A stretch of 48,694 nt of DNA from Gemmatimonadota bacterium. Lineage in GTDB: Bacteria > Gemmatimonadota > Gemmatimonadetes > Longimicrobiales > Gaopeijiaceae. The stretch covers positions 1 to 48,694 of the forward strand of contig VYAQ01000024.1 of NCBI GenBank assembly GCA_009844885.1, read 5' to 3'. A program made the position numbers and the translations under genes. The notes under the pieces are model-generated. The model saw nothing but the letters and a program-made list of their open reading frames with translations, did no database searches and was not told the origin of the DNA. The first letter of the stretch is position 1. Each line of letters starts with the position of its first letter. This document shows positions 1-7,517 of the stretch, in pieces.

Positions 1-55
1 ACCGGCGACCCTCAGCTTGGAAGGCTGATGCTCTAGCCAACTGAGCTACTCCCGC
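1..55 (-). tRNA. tRNA-Gly (anticodon TCC), partial at window edge
   Basis: Read on the minus strand, the gene begins GCGGGAGTAGCTC and shows a 7-base acceptor strand, a D arm closed by GCTC/GAGC, and an anticodon stem TCAGC/GCTGA around the loop CTTCCAA, which gives anticodon TCC. The variable loop and the first bases of the T stem are present. The rest of the T arm and the acceptor 3' strand lie beyond the left edge. It is the third of three tRNA genes in a row on this strand. Confidence 0.93.
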
Positions 56-97
56 AGCCATCGGAGGGATCCCGTGCCCAGCCCCGGAATGCCTCCA

Positions 98-180
98 TGG
101 TGGGGGTAGGATTCGAACCTACGTAGGCGTCTGCCAGCAGATTTACAGTCTGCCCCGTTTGGCCGCTTCGGTACCCCACC
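98..180 (-). tRNA. tRNA-Tyr (anticodon GTA)
   Basis: The acceptor strands GGTGGGG and CCCCACC pair, followed by discriminator A. The anticodon stem GCAGA/TCTGC encloses CTGTAAA (anticodon GTA). A long variable arm is present, as expected for bacterial tRNA-Tyr. The T arm is GTAGG-TTCGAAT-CCTAC. CCA is not encoded: the next bases are TGG. It lies 42 bases from the tRNA-Gly and is probably on the same transcript. Confidence 0.96.
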
Positions 181-305
181 AAAAAACACGTTCCCACCCC
201 TGCCCGCCAAGCTGGCTGTCGGCGTCCCCGGGCTCGGATGGAAACGAGCAAAGAAAGATAACTGTTCAGTGGGCGAGCATCAACTGCGAGTCTCCGCCAG
301 CGACA

Positions 306-378
306 AGCTGACGCGGGGACTCGAACCCCGGACCTGCTGATTACAAATCAGCTGCTCTACCAACTGAGCTACGTCAGC
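306..378 (-). tRNA. tRNA-Thr (anticodon TGT)
   Basis: A complete cloverleaf is visible: acceptor GCTGACG/CGTCAGC, D arm GCTC/GAGC, anticodon stem CTGAT/ATCAG around TTTGTAA (anticodon TGT), and T arm CGGGG-TTCGAGT-CCCCG. It is the first of the Thr-Tyr-Gly series. This order matches the tRNA set that precedes tuf in many bacteria, for example thrU-tyrU-glyT in Escherichia coli. CCA is not encoded. Confidence 0.96.
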
Positions 379-478
379 GCCTGCGAAAGTTGCCCCCGAT
401 CCCCGGTCGAGGGAAGTGCACGCGACGGTCCGGCCCCTGGACCCGGCCACTCCTTCCGGCAGCGAGCCGCGGCCAGCA

Positions 479-1927
479 TCAGCTGTTCGCGGAGGTGCCG
501 ACGTGCACCCGCTTCCACCGGGTACCCTCCGGCCCGTCCTCCAGTTGCACGCCCTCGGCAGCCAACTCGTCGCGGAGGCGGTCCGCGGTCTCGAAGTCGC
601 GCCGGGCGCGAGCCTGGTTGCGGGCCTCCACCGTCCGGCGGATCCGCTCCTCCGCTTCGTCGCCCACCTCGCGGCTCCCGGCGGCAAGATCCAATATGCC
701 CAGGACGCCATCCATCTCGCCGAGGACGGCAAGCACTTCGGTGCGGTCCTGGCTCGCAATCCCCCCGCCGGTTCCGTCGAGTCCCGTGTTGACGTCCCTG
801 GCCAGCGCCCACAAAGCAGCCATGGCACGGGGCGCGTTCAGGTCCTGGTCCAGCGCCCGGCCGAACGCCCCGAGATGCTCGCGCGCCGAGGCGGCCAGCG
901 TCCCTCCCTGTCCCGGTGCCGTCGGTGCTTCCCGGATGCGGTGCCGGAGGTCCAGCAGGCGCTGAACCGCGTGGGTGGCGTCTTCGAGGCCGTCTCGCGT
1001 GAAGTTCAGTTCACTGCGGTAGTGCGCCGACAGGAGCACCCAGCGGATCGCGGCGGGATCGTGGCCATCGTCGACGAGCTCCCGTACGGTGTGGAAGTTC
1101 CCGAGCGACTTGGACATCTTGCGGTCGTCGACCTTCAGGTGCTTCACGTGCATCCAGAAGCGGGCGAAGGGCCTGCCGGTGGCCACCTCGGACTGCGCGA
1201 TCTCGTTTTCGTGATGCGGGAAGAGCAGGTCCTCACCCCCAAGGTGGATGTCGATCGTGTCCCCAAGGAGCGCCTGGGCCATGACCGAGCACTCCAGATG
1301 CCACCCCGGCCTGCCCGGCCCCCATGGGGAGTCCCACACGGCCCCCACTTCGCGGTCGGCGGGCTGCGCGGCCTTCCACAGCGCGAAGTCGCGGGCGTCG
1401 CCCTTTTCGTACTCGTCCGAGGTGATGCGCGCGCGCGCCGTCTCCGTCTCCGTTCCCTTCCCGGAGAGACAGCCGTAGTCGCAGAAGGAAGAGACGTCAT
1501 AGTACACGGAGCCGTCGGCCGCGTGATAGGCGTTGCCACCCTGAACCAGCCGCTCGACGAAGTCCAGCATGGCGGGTATGTGCCCGGTGGCGCGCGGGTG
1601 CTGCGAGAACGGAAGGAATCCGAGCGTCCGCGCGTCTTCCAGGAACGCGTCGACGAAGGGCGCCGTGTGCTCGGCCAGCCGCTGTCCCGCCGCGTGTGCT
1701 CCGGCGATGGTCTTGTCGTCCACGTCGGTGAAGTTCACGACGAAATCCACCTCGTAACCCCGCCACTTGAGATGACGGTGCAGCAGATCGTATGCCATGA
1801 AGGCGCGGAAGTTGCCGATGTGGGCGAAGTCGTACACCGTCGGTCCGCAGCCGTAAACGGTGACGCGTCCCGGGTTCAGCGGCACGAAGCCATGGGTGCC
1901 GCGGCGCAGCGAGTCGTAGAGTTTCAT
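479..1927 (-). CDS. cysS: Cysteine--tRNA ligase
   Basis: Class I aminoacyl-tRNA synthetase that charges tRNA-Cys with cysteine in the cytoplasm. The 482-residue product has the usual length. The zinc-binding cysteine precedes the nucleotide-binding motif in YGCGPTVYDFAHIGN (HIGN, residues 36-39), and KMSKS lies at residues 270-274. The conserved GWHLECSVM segment, which holds zinc ligands, is also present. The ATG at 1927 was chosen because MKLYDS is the family's normal beginning; the open frame continues upstream through pyrF in another reading but has no support there. The gene follows pyrF by 35 bases and is the last protein gene of the row before the tRNAs. Confidence 0.97.
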   Translation of the reverse strand: MKLYDSLRRGTHGFVPLNPGRVTVYGCGPTVYDFAHIGNFRAFMAYDLLHRHLKWRGYEVDFVVNFTDVDDKTIAGAHAAGQRLAEHTAPFVDAFLEDARTLGFLPFSQHPRATGHIPAMLDFVERLVQGGNAYHAADGSVYYDVSSFCDYGCLSGKGTETETARARITSDEYEKGDARDFALWKAAQPADREVGAVWDSPWGPGRPGWHLECSVMAQALLGDTIDIHLGGEDLLFPHHENEIAQSEVATGRPFARFWMHVKHLKVDDRKMSKSLGNFHTVRELVDDGHDPAAIRWVLLSAHYRSELNFTRDGLEDATHAVQRLLDLRHRIREAPTAPGQGGTLAASAREHLGAFGRALDQDLNAPRAMAALWALARDVNTGLDGTGGGIASQDRTEVLAVLGEMDGVLGILDLAAGSREVGDEAEERIRRTVEARNQARARRDFETADRLRDELAAEGVQLEDGPEGTRWKRVHVGTSANS

Positions 1928-1962
1928 GCGGTGGAATATAGGCGCACGCGTGGTGCCACGTA

Positions 1963-2658
1963 TCAGCGTCCGCCCTCGGCGTCCGCGACGATGCGCGCGT
2001 AGGCCGCCGCCGGATCGGAGGCGCCGGTGACCGGGCGGCCGACGACGATGTGGGTTGCGCCGTCGCGAAAGGCCTCGCCGGCCGTGCGCACGCGCCGCTG
2101 GTCGTGGACCGCGTCGCCGGGGAGCCGGATCCCCGGGGTGACGATGGCGGAGCCGGGACCCAGTCCGGCCCGCAGCCGTGCCGCCTCGGCCGCCGAACAC
2201 ACTACCCCCGCAAGCCCCGCGTCGCGCACCATGGCCGCGAGGCGATCCGCTTCGCGGCCCACGTCCGGGATCCTGCGTCCGAACACGGCTCCCAGCCCCT
2301 CTTCGTCCAGCGACGTCAACACGGTCACTCCGAGAAGCCCGACCGACCCCCCCGCCGCGGCGGCCGCGGCGCCCAGCATGTCGCGTCCCCCCATCGCATG
2401 CACGGTGAGGAAGGTCACGCCGAGTTCGGCCGCCCGGGCCGTCGCGCCCGCCACCTGGTTCGGGATGTCGTGCAGCTTGAGGTCGAGAAAGACCTGGTGG
2501 CCCCGTTCGCGCAACGCACGCACCACCGCGGATCCGGCCGCGGTGTAGAGTTCGAGCCCCACCTTGTAGAAACGGCACTGCGGCCCGATGCGGTCGACCA
2601 GGCGCAGCGCGTGCTCCGCGCTCGAGGCGTCCAGAGCGACGATCACCCGGTCGTTCAT
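1963..2658 (-). CDS. pyrF: Orotidine 5'-phosphate decarboxylase
   Basis: Catalyses the last step of UMP synthesis, decarboxylation of orotidine monophosphate. The product has 231 residues, normal for the short bacterial type. The start MNDRVIVALD and the signature FLDLKLHDIPN carry the Asp-Lys-x-x-Asp catalytic group, and TPGIRLPG and VVGRPVT form the phosphate-binding end. ATG at 2658 begins 17 bases after the pyrD stop, so pyrD and pyrF are almost certainly cotranscribed and supply consecutive late steps of the same pathway. Confidence 0.96.
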   Translation of the reverse strand: MNDRVIVALDASSAEHALRLVDRIGPQCRFYKVGLELYTAAGSAVVRALRERGHQVFLDLKLHDIPNQVAGATARAAELGVTFLTVHAMGGRDMLGAAAAAAGGSVGLLGVTVLTSLDEEGLGAVFGRRIPDVGREADRLAAMVRDAGLAGVVCSAAEAARLRAGLGPGSAIVTPGIRLPGDAVHDQRRVRTAGEAFRDGATHIVVGRPVTGASDPAAAYARIVADAEGGR

Positions 2659-2675
2659 GGGATCCGGCCCCCTGT

Positions 2676-3548
2676 TCACGCGCCCCAGTTCCGCACCGCG
2701 AGTTGGCGCGCCACCCTGCCCGCGCACCGTGGATCCGCGAAAGATCCGGTACCGACCTGCACGAGCGACGCGCCCGCCGCAAGATAGGTCGCCGCGTCGC
2801 CACCCGTGAGAATGCCGCCCACGCCCACCACCGGCACATCCACGGCCTCGGCGACCTGCCGCACCGCTGCCAGGCCGGCCGGAAGGAGCGCGGGGCCGCT
2901 CATGCCGCCCTGGCCGGCTCCCAGCCGAGGCTTTCCGCCGGCATCGCTGAGCAGTCCCGGGAGCGTATTGATGGCCGTGATGCCGTCGGCACCGCACGCT
3001 ACGGCCAGGGCCGCGGTCGCTCCGATGTCGGGATCGTTGGGCGCGAGCTTGACCAGCAGCGGACGCGCGGTCTGCGGCCGCACGCGATCGAGCACGGCGC
3101 GCATCGCATCGGCATCGAGACAGAACGGCGTCCCGTGCAGATGCGCGTCGTTCGGGCAGGAGAGGTTGAGTTCGAATCCGCAGAACCCCTCCTCCTCCTC
3201 CAATCCCCCTACGACCGCCTCGTATTCGTCCGCGGTCGCTCCCGCAACCGAAACCAGGACGGGAAGATCCCCGAGATGGCGCCGCATCCAGGGCAGCTTC
3301 CGGTCGCGGACACCCTTCAGTCCGGGGTTCGCGAGGCCCACGGAATTGAGCATTCCGCCAGGGTACTCGGTCACGCGAGGCGCTGCGTTTCCCCGACGGG
3401 GCGCGAGCGTGACCGACTTCGTCACGAGCCCCCCTACCTCGCCGGGGGTCATGACGTCGACCAGCGGCTCGCCGAAGCCGCAGGTGCCGGCGGCCATGAG
3501 CACGGGGTTGGCGAAGCGGGTGCCGAACACTTCGCGCGCCGTGCTCAC
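2676..3548 (-). CDS. pyrD: Dihydroorotate dehydrogenase, class 1B catalytic subunit
   Basis: Oxidises dihydroorotate to orotate using FMN. The catalytic base is the cysteine of NLSCPN, which marks class 1; the overall resemblance (TKSVTLAPRRGN, GGMLNSVGLANPG) fits class 1B, which normally works with an iron-sulfur/FAD partner PyrK. No pyrK lies in this window, so the partner must be elsewhere or another electron acceptor is used. The start is GTG at 3548, overlapping the smpB stop by four bases (GTGA), a sign of translational coupling. The 290-residue length is slightly short of the common 300-310. Confidence 0.94.
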   Translation of the reverse strand: MSTAREVFGTRFANPVLMAAGTCGFGEPLVDVMTPGEVGGLVTKSVTLAPRRGNAAPRVTEYPGGMLNSVGLANPGLKGVRDRKLPWMRRHLGDLPVLVSVAGATADEYEAVVGGLEEEEGFCGFELNLSCPNDAHLHGTPFCLDADAMRAVLDRVRPQTARPLLVKLAPNDPDIGATAALAVACGADGITAINTLPGLLSDAGGKPRLGAGQGGMSGPALLPAGLAAVRQVAEAVDVPVVGVGGILTGGDAATYLAAGASLVQVGTGSFADPRCAGRVARQLAVRNWGA

Positions 3549-4033
3549 CCGGTCCGGTCCTTCATCGCTCTCTCCGCCTCACGCTCCATGGTCCTGCGCC
3601 TGAGCACCTCCCGCCGGTCCCGGTGCTTTCTGCCGCGGCAAAGCGCCAGCGTGACCTTGGCTCTGCCCTTGCGGAAATAGATGTCCAGGGGAACGATCGC
3701 GAGCCCCTTTTCCTCGGCCCGCGCGGTGATCCGCCGGATCTCGTTGCGATGAAGCAGCAACTTGCGCGGCCGCGTCTCCTCGTGATTCCACCGATTCCCG
3801 GCCTCGTACGGCGCCACGTGAAGGCTGTGCAGCCACATCTCGCCTGCTTCGGTCCGGGCGTGCGCGTCCTGAAACGCCACCTTGCCCGCGCGGATGGACT
3901 TCACCTCCGTTCCCCACAACACCAACCCGGCTTCCCAGGTGTCCAGGACCTCGTATTGGTGCCGGGCCTTCCTGTTGCGGGCAACGACGCGCCGCGAGCC
4001 ACCAGCAGCCGATGAATGATCCCGCGCGACCAT
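3545..4033 (-). CDS. smpB: SsrA-binding protein SmpB
   Basis: Binds tmRNA and carries it to stalled ribosomes for trans-translation. After an unusual 15-residue leader, the sequence VVARNRKARHQYEVLDTW is the standard SmpB beginning, followed by GTEVKSIRAGK, the LHSLHVAPYEAGN block and a basic C-terminal tail (GRKHRDRREVLRRRT). The product has 162 residues. The only usable start is ATG at 4033, which lies inside a copy of a 48-bp repeat, so about the first ten residues (MVARDHSSAA) are repeat-derived. The gene begins 22 bases after the transaldolase stop and overlaps pyrD by four bases. Confidence 0.95.
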   Translation of the reverse strand: MVARDHSSAAGGSRRVVARNRKARHQYEVLDTWEAGLVLWGTEVKSIRAGKVAFQDAHARTEAGEMWLHSLHVAPYEAGNRWNHEETRPRKLLLHRNEIRRITARAEEKGLAIVPLDIYFRKGRAKVTLALCRGRKHRDRREVLRRRTMEREAERAMKDRTG

Positions 4034-4051
4034 CGAGAGCGGTGAGGCGCC
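4004..4051 (-). repeat. Copy 3 of a 48-bp dispersed junction repeat
   Basis: On the plus strand the unit starts AGCAGCC and ends GGTGAGGCGCC. By direct comparison it matches the copy at 7470-7517 at 37 of 48 positions and the copy at 13528-13575 at 36 of 48, without gaps. It fills the junction between the transaldolase stop and smpB and contains the smpB start codon. It is the most diverged copy. A short hairpin core (CCGC...GCGG) is kept. Its orientation relative to the downstream gene is opposite to that of the other two. Confidence 0.6.
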
Positions 4052-4055
4052 GCGA

Positions 4056-4736
4056 TCAGACCCCTGCCCCCGCCGTCACCGCCATGGCCGCCTCCCTGGC
4101 CTTCCAGTCGGCGAGGAAGCTTGCCATCCCGCGGTCGGTGAGGGGGTGCTTCATGCCCTGCCGGAGGACCTTGAACGGGCAGGTGGCGATATGGGCGCCT
4201 GCCAGCGCGGACTCGATCACGTGACGGGGATGACGGATCGACGCGGCAAGGATCCGGGTGTGGATATCCGGGTCCTGCTCGAAGATGGTGGCAATCTCGC
4301 GGATCAGCTCCATCCCGTCCTCGGACATGTCGTCGACCCGCCCGATGAACGGTGAGACCACAAAAGCCCCCGCCAACGCGGCCATCAGGGCCTGGTTGGC
4401 ATTGAAGATCAGGGTCACGTTGCAACGGATGCCCTCCTGCCCGAGCCGGTAAACCGCCTGCAGCCCCGCCGGAGTGCTCGGCACCTTGATGATGACGTTG
4501 GGGTGCCAGGCCGCGTACTCCCTGCCTTCGGCAACCATGCCGTCGGCGTCTTCCGAGACCGTCTCTGCGCTGATGGGGCCGTCGACCAGGCTGGCGATGG
4601 TCCGGATCGTGTCCTCGAAGTCGGCTCCGGTTTCCTTCGCCATGAGGCTGGGATTGGTCGTTACGCCGCTCAGAATCCCCCAACTCGCGGCTTCGCGGAT
4701 CTCATCCAGGTTGGCGGTGTCCAGGTAGATCTTCAC
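4056..4736 (-). CDS. Transaldolase / fructose-6-phosphate aldolase family protein
   Basis: Class I aldolase of the small transaldolase (TalC/FSA) group. It either transfers the dihydroxyacetone unit between sugar phosphates in the pentose phosphate pathway or cleaves fructose 6-phosphate. The 226-residue product begins [16 protein letters not shown] and has [10 protein letters not shown]; the Schiff-base lysine lies in VIIKVPST, and FVVSPFIGR and the C-terminal [15 protein letters not shown] are typical. The two activities cannot be told apart by eye; bacterial members of this length are usually transaldolases. Translation starts at GTG 4736, with GGAGGAG about ten bases upstream. The pgi and pyk genes upstream in the same row support a role in central sugar metabolism. 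Confidence 0.93.
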   Translation of the reverse strand: MKIYLDTANLDEIREAASWGILSGVTTNPSLMAKETGADFEDTIRTIASLVDGPISAETVSEDADGMVAEGREYAAWHPNVIIKVPSTPAGLQAVYRLGQEGIRCNVTLIFNANQALMAALAGAFVVSPFIGRVDDMSEDGMELIREIATIFEQDPDIHTRILAASIRHPRHVIESALAGAHIATCPFKVLRQGMKHPLTDRGMASFLADWKAREAAMAVTAGAGV

Positions 4737-4769
4737 GTGGGTGGGCTCCTCCGAATGCGCATTGTGTCG

Positions 4770-5177
4770 TCAGGCGTCCCCCTCTGACGCTTGCGGGCTC
4801 TCGCCGTCCGCAAGCTGGCGTCGCGACTCCGCGCGGGCCGCCTCGATGCCCGCGCGGTACGCGGCCTTGGACCGCTCCAGCTTGTCTTCCAGTTCGCCGC
4901 GGGCCTCCGCCGCCATATTCCGTCCCTGGGCCACCACGCCCTTCGCCGAATCCATGCGTGTGCCGATGTCTTCGCGCAGCCCCCGGACCCGCTCCTCGGT
5001 GAGGTCCTTCAGCTTCCTGGCCTGCTCCCGGATCCGCCGCTGGGTTTCGGCGCCCGACCCCGGAGCGAAGAGCAGCGCGAGGCCCGCTCCGACGAGCGCC
5101 CCGACAAGGAACGCTCCGATTTCGGGACCGCGGTCCTTTTCGATAATGACCGTGTGTTGATCTTCTCCAGAACTCAT
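4770..5177 (-). CDS. YtxH-like small membrane-anchored protein
   Basis: A 135-residue protein with one hydrophobic, glycine/alanine-rich segment at about residues 20-42 (GAFLVGALVGAGLALLFAPG), then a long charged helix rich in Arg, Glu and Lys likely to form a coiled coil. This layout matches the YtxH/gas-vesicle-like family, whose function is poorly known and sometimes linked to envelope stress. The start at 5177 is supported by a good GGAGG five bases upstream. It sits between pgi and the transaldolase gene with gaps of about 35 bases, so it may be carried along in the operon rather than share its metabolism. Confidence 0.8.
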   Translation of the reverse strand: MSSGEDQHTVIIEKDRGPEIGAFLVGALVGAGLALLFAPGSGAETQRRIREQARKLKDLTEERVRGLREDIGTRMDSAKGVVAQGRNMAAEARGELEDKLERSKAAYRAGIEAARAESRRQLADGESPQASEGDA

Positions 5178-5213
5178 CCTCGCCTCCTGGCGGATTAAGC
5201 TAAAAGCACCGCG

Positions 5214-6605
5214 TCAGACACGCCAACGCGAATCGGACCGGGGTGCCTCGGGCCGGGGATATCCGTCCCGTCCCATCAACCCGAACGTCAGCTTCTTCCC
5301 CAGCTCGACCCCCGGCTGGTCCAGGGGATTCACGCCGTATAGCTCACCCGCATATACGACCGCGATCTGGAAGAGCATCAACAGGCTCCCCACGGCGTGC
5401 GCGTCCAGTCGCTCCGTCATCACGGTGAGGTTCGGGCGTCCTTCCCTCCTCATTGCCTCGGCGGTTGCGCGGCGCTCCGCGTCCAGGAGGTCGAACAGCG
5501 TGTGGCCGCCCAGACACGCCAGTGCCGGTTCCTCCGCGAAACGCTCCGGGATCCCCACGTCCCGTTCCGGCACCTCCCTGCCCAGGAAGACGACGATCTT
5601 GTCTCGTGGCCCCTCCATGAGCAGTTGCAGGACCGAATGCTGGTCGGCGGCACCGAAGGACGGCAGGGGCGTGGGTCCGCTCTCGACGGGCCGTCCCTCG
5701 CGGTCGACCGCCTTCCCCAGCGACTCGGCCCAGAGCTGCTGGATCCAGTAGGCCAGTCCCCGCAATCGGTCGGCGTACGGCATGAAGACGTGCACCGGAC
5801 AGCCCATCTCGGTGTCCGCGACGTGCAGCAGCGTCGCCAGGACGCCCGCAGAGTTCCGCAGCAGCTCCGGGGTGGAGCATCGCGCGGCCGCCTCGGCAGC
5901 GCCGGCCAGCACGGCGCCGGTATCGATTCCCGTTACAGCCGCCGGAAACAGGGCGGCGGGCGAAAGCACCGAGAAGCGGCCCCCCACGGCGTCCGGCACG
6001 TCCAGCGCGAGAAGACCGTGGTCCTCGGCGAGTTTCCGCAAGGGACCCCGTCCGGGCGAGGTCGTCACGACGAAGCGCTCCCGCGGACCGCCCGGGCCCA
6101 GCGAGGATTCGACCCAGGTCCACGCCACCAGGAGATGGGCCATGGTCTCGGCCGTCGATCCGGACTTGCTGACCACGTTGAAGCAGGTGCGTGCGGGGTT
6201 CAGCCGGCCGAGCAGCGCGGCGACGGAATCGGGATCGGGGTTGTCCATGAGGTGGAGCCGCGGACGGCCGCCGCGCGAGGCCGCGTCCAGCTCGTTCCAG
6301 GCAGGGGGCAACAGGGCGTCCCTCAGCGCGGCCGTGCCGAGCGCGGATCCGCCGATCCCGATCACGACCAGCGACTCGAAGCGCGGGGCGACCGTCGCGG
6401 CGACAGCCCCGGTGCGTACGGTGAGATCGCGGTCGGCGGGGAGAGCGAAGAACCCCATCTCGCCGGCGCGCCTGCGCGCCGTCACCGCCGCGTGGGCATC
6501 CCGGAACCGCGCGGCCAGGTCGCCGTGCAGGCGGTCCGGGTCGATGCCCGTCCCCGGCACGACGCCCGCGACCGCGTTGGCAAAGTCGATCGTCGGCGAG
6601 GACAT
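5214..6605 (-). CDS. pgi: Glucose-6-phosphate isomerase
   Basis: Interconverts glucose 6-phosphate and fructose 6-phosphate. Sugar-isomerase (SIS) phosphate-binding motifs are clear: GIGGSALGTAAL near the N-terminus and VVSKSGSTAETMAHL in the middle. The C-terminal GVNPLDQPGVELGKKL carries the catalytic lysine region. At about 463 residues it is the shorter form found outside the long proteobacterial type. ATG at 6605 (MSSPTIDFAN) is preferred; an in-frame GTG at 6629 would add eight residues and come close to the upstream stop. It begins 30 bases after the hydrolase gene and feeds the same sugar phosphate pool as the transaldolase and pyk products. Confidence 0.95.
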   Translation of the reverse strand: MSSPTIDFANAVAGVVPGTGIDPDRLHGDLAARFRDAHAAVTARRRAGEMGFFALPADRDLTVRTGAVAATVAPRFESLVVIGIGGSALGTAALRDALLPPAWNELDAASRGGRPRLHLMDNPDPDSVAALLGRLNPARTCFNVVSKSGSTAETMAHLLVAWTWVESSLGPGGPRERFVVTTSPGRGPLRKLAEDHGLLALDVPDAVGGRFSVLSPAALFPAAVTGIDTGAVLAGAAEAAARCSTPELLRNSAGVLATLLHVADTEMGCPVHVFMPYADRLRGLAYWIQQLWAESLGKAVDREGRPVESGPTPLPSFGAADQHSVLQLLMEGPRDKIVVFLGREVPERDVGIPERFAEEPALACLGGHTLFDLLDAERRATAEAMRREGRPNLTVMTERLDAHAVGSLLMLFQIAVVYAGELYGVNPLDQPGVELGKKLTFGLMGRDGYPRPEAPRSDSRWRV

Positions 6606-6635
6606 GCTAGCCGGGGGGATTCTGTCCACGGGATG

Positions 6636-7430
6636 CTACTGCGCGGGGGGGGCGGCCAGATCCACGACGAGACCGTCGTACGCGGGCTCGATCCCGGGTG
6701 GCAGGGCCGCCGCCAGTTCGCGGTACCCGACAAAGTGGGTGAGGTGCGTGAGGAAGGTCCGGCGGGCCCCGATGCCCCGCGCAGCCTCCACGGCCTCCTC
6801 GATGTTGAAATGCGTGGGGTGCGGGCGGCCCCACCAGAGTGCGTTCAGCACGAGCGTCTCGACTCCGGCCAGGATGCTTCGGGCCGCTGCCGGGAGGCGC
6901 TTTGCGTCGGTTACGTATCCAAGCGAGCCCACACGGAAGCCGAACGCGTCGACAGGACCGTGGGGAACCCTGAACGGCGTGATCTCGCTACCGAGCACAC
7001 TCACCGCCACGTTCTCCACGTACGTCGCAAGTTCCAGCTTAGGCTTGCTGGTCCCCCGGGCGACCGCGACCCGGTCGTCGAAGATGTACGAGAATCGCGA
7101 CTCCATTTCCGGCCGTGATTCCTCGGGCAGGTAGGTCGGAACCGGGCCACGGCCCCGCGACGAGAAGATGCGGACATCGTCGATCCCGTGCACGTGGTCG
7201 GCGTGGAGGTGCGTGTACCAGACCGCGTGGACCCGGTCGACGCCCGCGGCGAGCAGCTGGAGCCGGAGTTCGGGCGGAGTGTCGATCAGGAGGTTGCCGC
7301 CGTCCAGCGTCAGCAACGCTCCGTGACGCGTTCTTCTGTCGCGCGGGTCCGGCGAAGTGCAGTTCGCGCAAGTGCACCCGATCACGGGAACGCCAAAGGA
7401 GGTGCCGGTCCCAAGAAAGGTCAAGCGCAA
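6636..7430 (-). CDS. PhnP-like metallo-beta-lactamase-fold hydrolase
   Basis: Metal-dependent phosphodiesterase-type hydrolase. The 264-residue product starts MRLTFLGTGTSFGVP, followed by the structural zinc cysteines of the PhnP group (GCTCANC, then DPRDRRTRHGALL). The dinuclear metal motif THLHADH, a second-half RVPHG and the YVTDAK aspartate are all present. PhnP acts on cyclic ribose phosphates, but no phn genes lie nearby, so the substrate here is unknown. The start is TTG at 7430, where homology begins. It follows pyk by 85 bases holding a repeat copy, and precedes pgi. Confidence 0.88.
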   Translation of the reverse strand: MRLTFLGTGTSFGVPVIGCTCANCTSPDPRDRRTRHGALLTLDGGNLLIDTPPELRLQLLAAGVDRVHAVWYTHLHADHVHGIDDVRIFSSRGRGPVPTYLPEESRPEMESRFSYIFDDRVAVARGTSKPKLELATYVENVAVSVLGSEITPFRVPHGPVDAFGFRVGSLGYVTDAKRLPAAARSILAGVETLVLNALWWGRPHPTHFNIEEAVEAARGIGARRTFLTHLTHFVGYRELAAALPPGIEPAYDGLVVDLAAPPAQ

Positions 7431-7469
7431 TTCAGGTGGTCTCTCGGTGCCGCTGGATGAACTCGTGCC

Positions 7470-7517
7470 GGCGCCTCGCCGGTCTCGGTGCTCGCGCGGC
7501 TCTATCCATGGACTGCT
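7470..7517 (+). repeat. Copy 1 of a 48-bp dispersed junction repeat
   Basis: On the plus strand the unit starts GGCGCCTCGCCG and ends CCATGGACTGCT. It matches the copy at 13528-13575 (opposite strand) at 44 of 48 positions without gaps. It overlaps the last two bases of pyk and fills most of the space before the next gene. Read in the direction of those genes it has a GC-rich short hairpin around CGAGCACCGAGA and ends with the palindrome GGCGCC. Confidence 0.75.

Noticed and set aside
416-2002. Long plus-strand open frame opposite cysS
   Set aside because: No recognisable domain, atypical composition, and the minus-strand reading is unmistakable cysteine--tRNA ligase.
5397-7118. Long plus-strand open frame opposite pgi and the metallo-beta-lactamase hydrolase
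   Set aside because: Arg/Gly-rich shadow spanning two real genes, without domain features.
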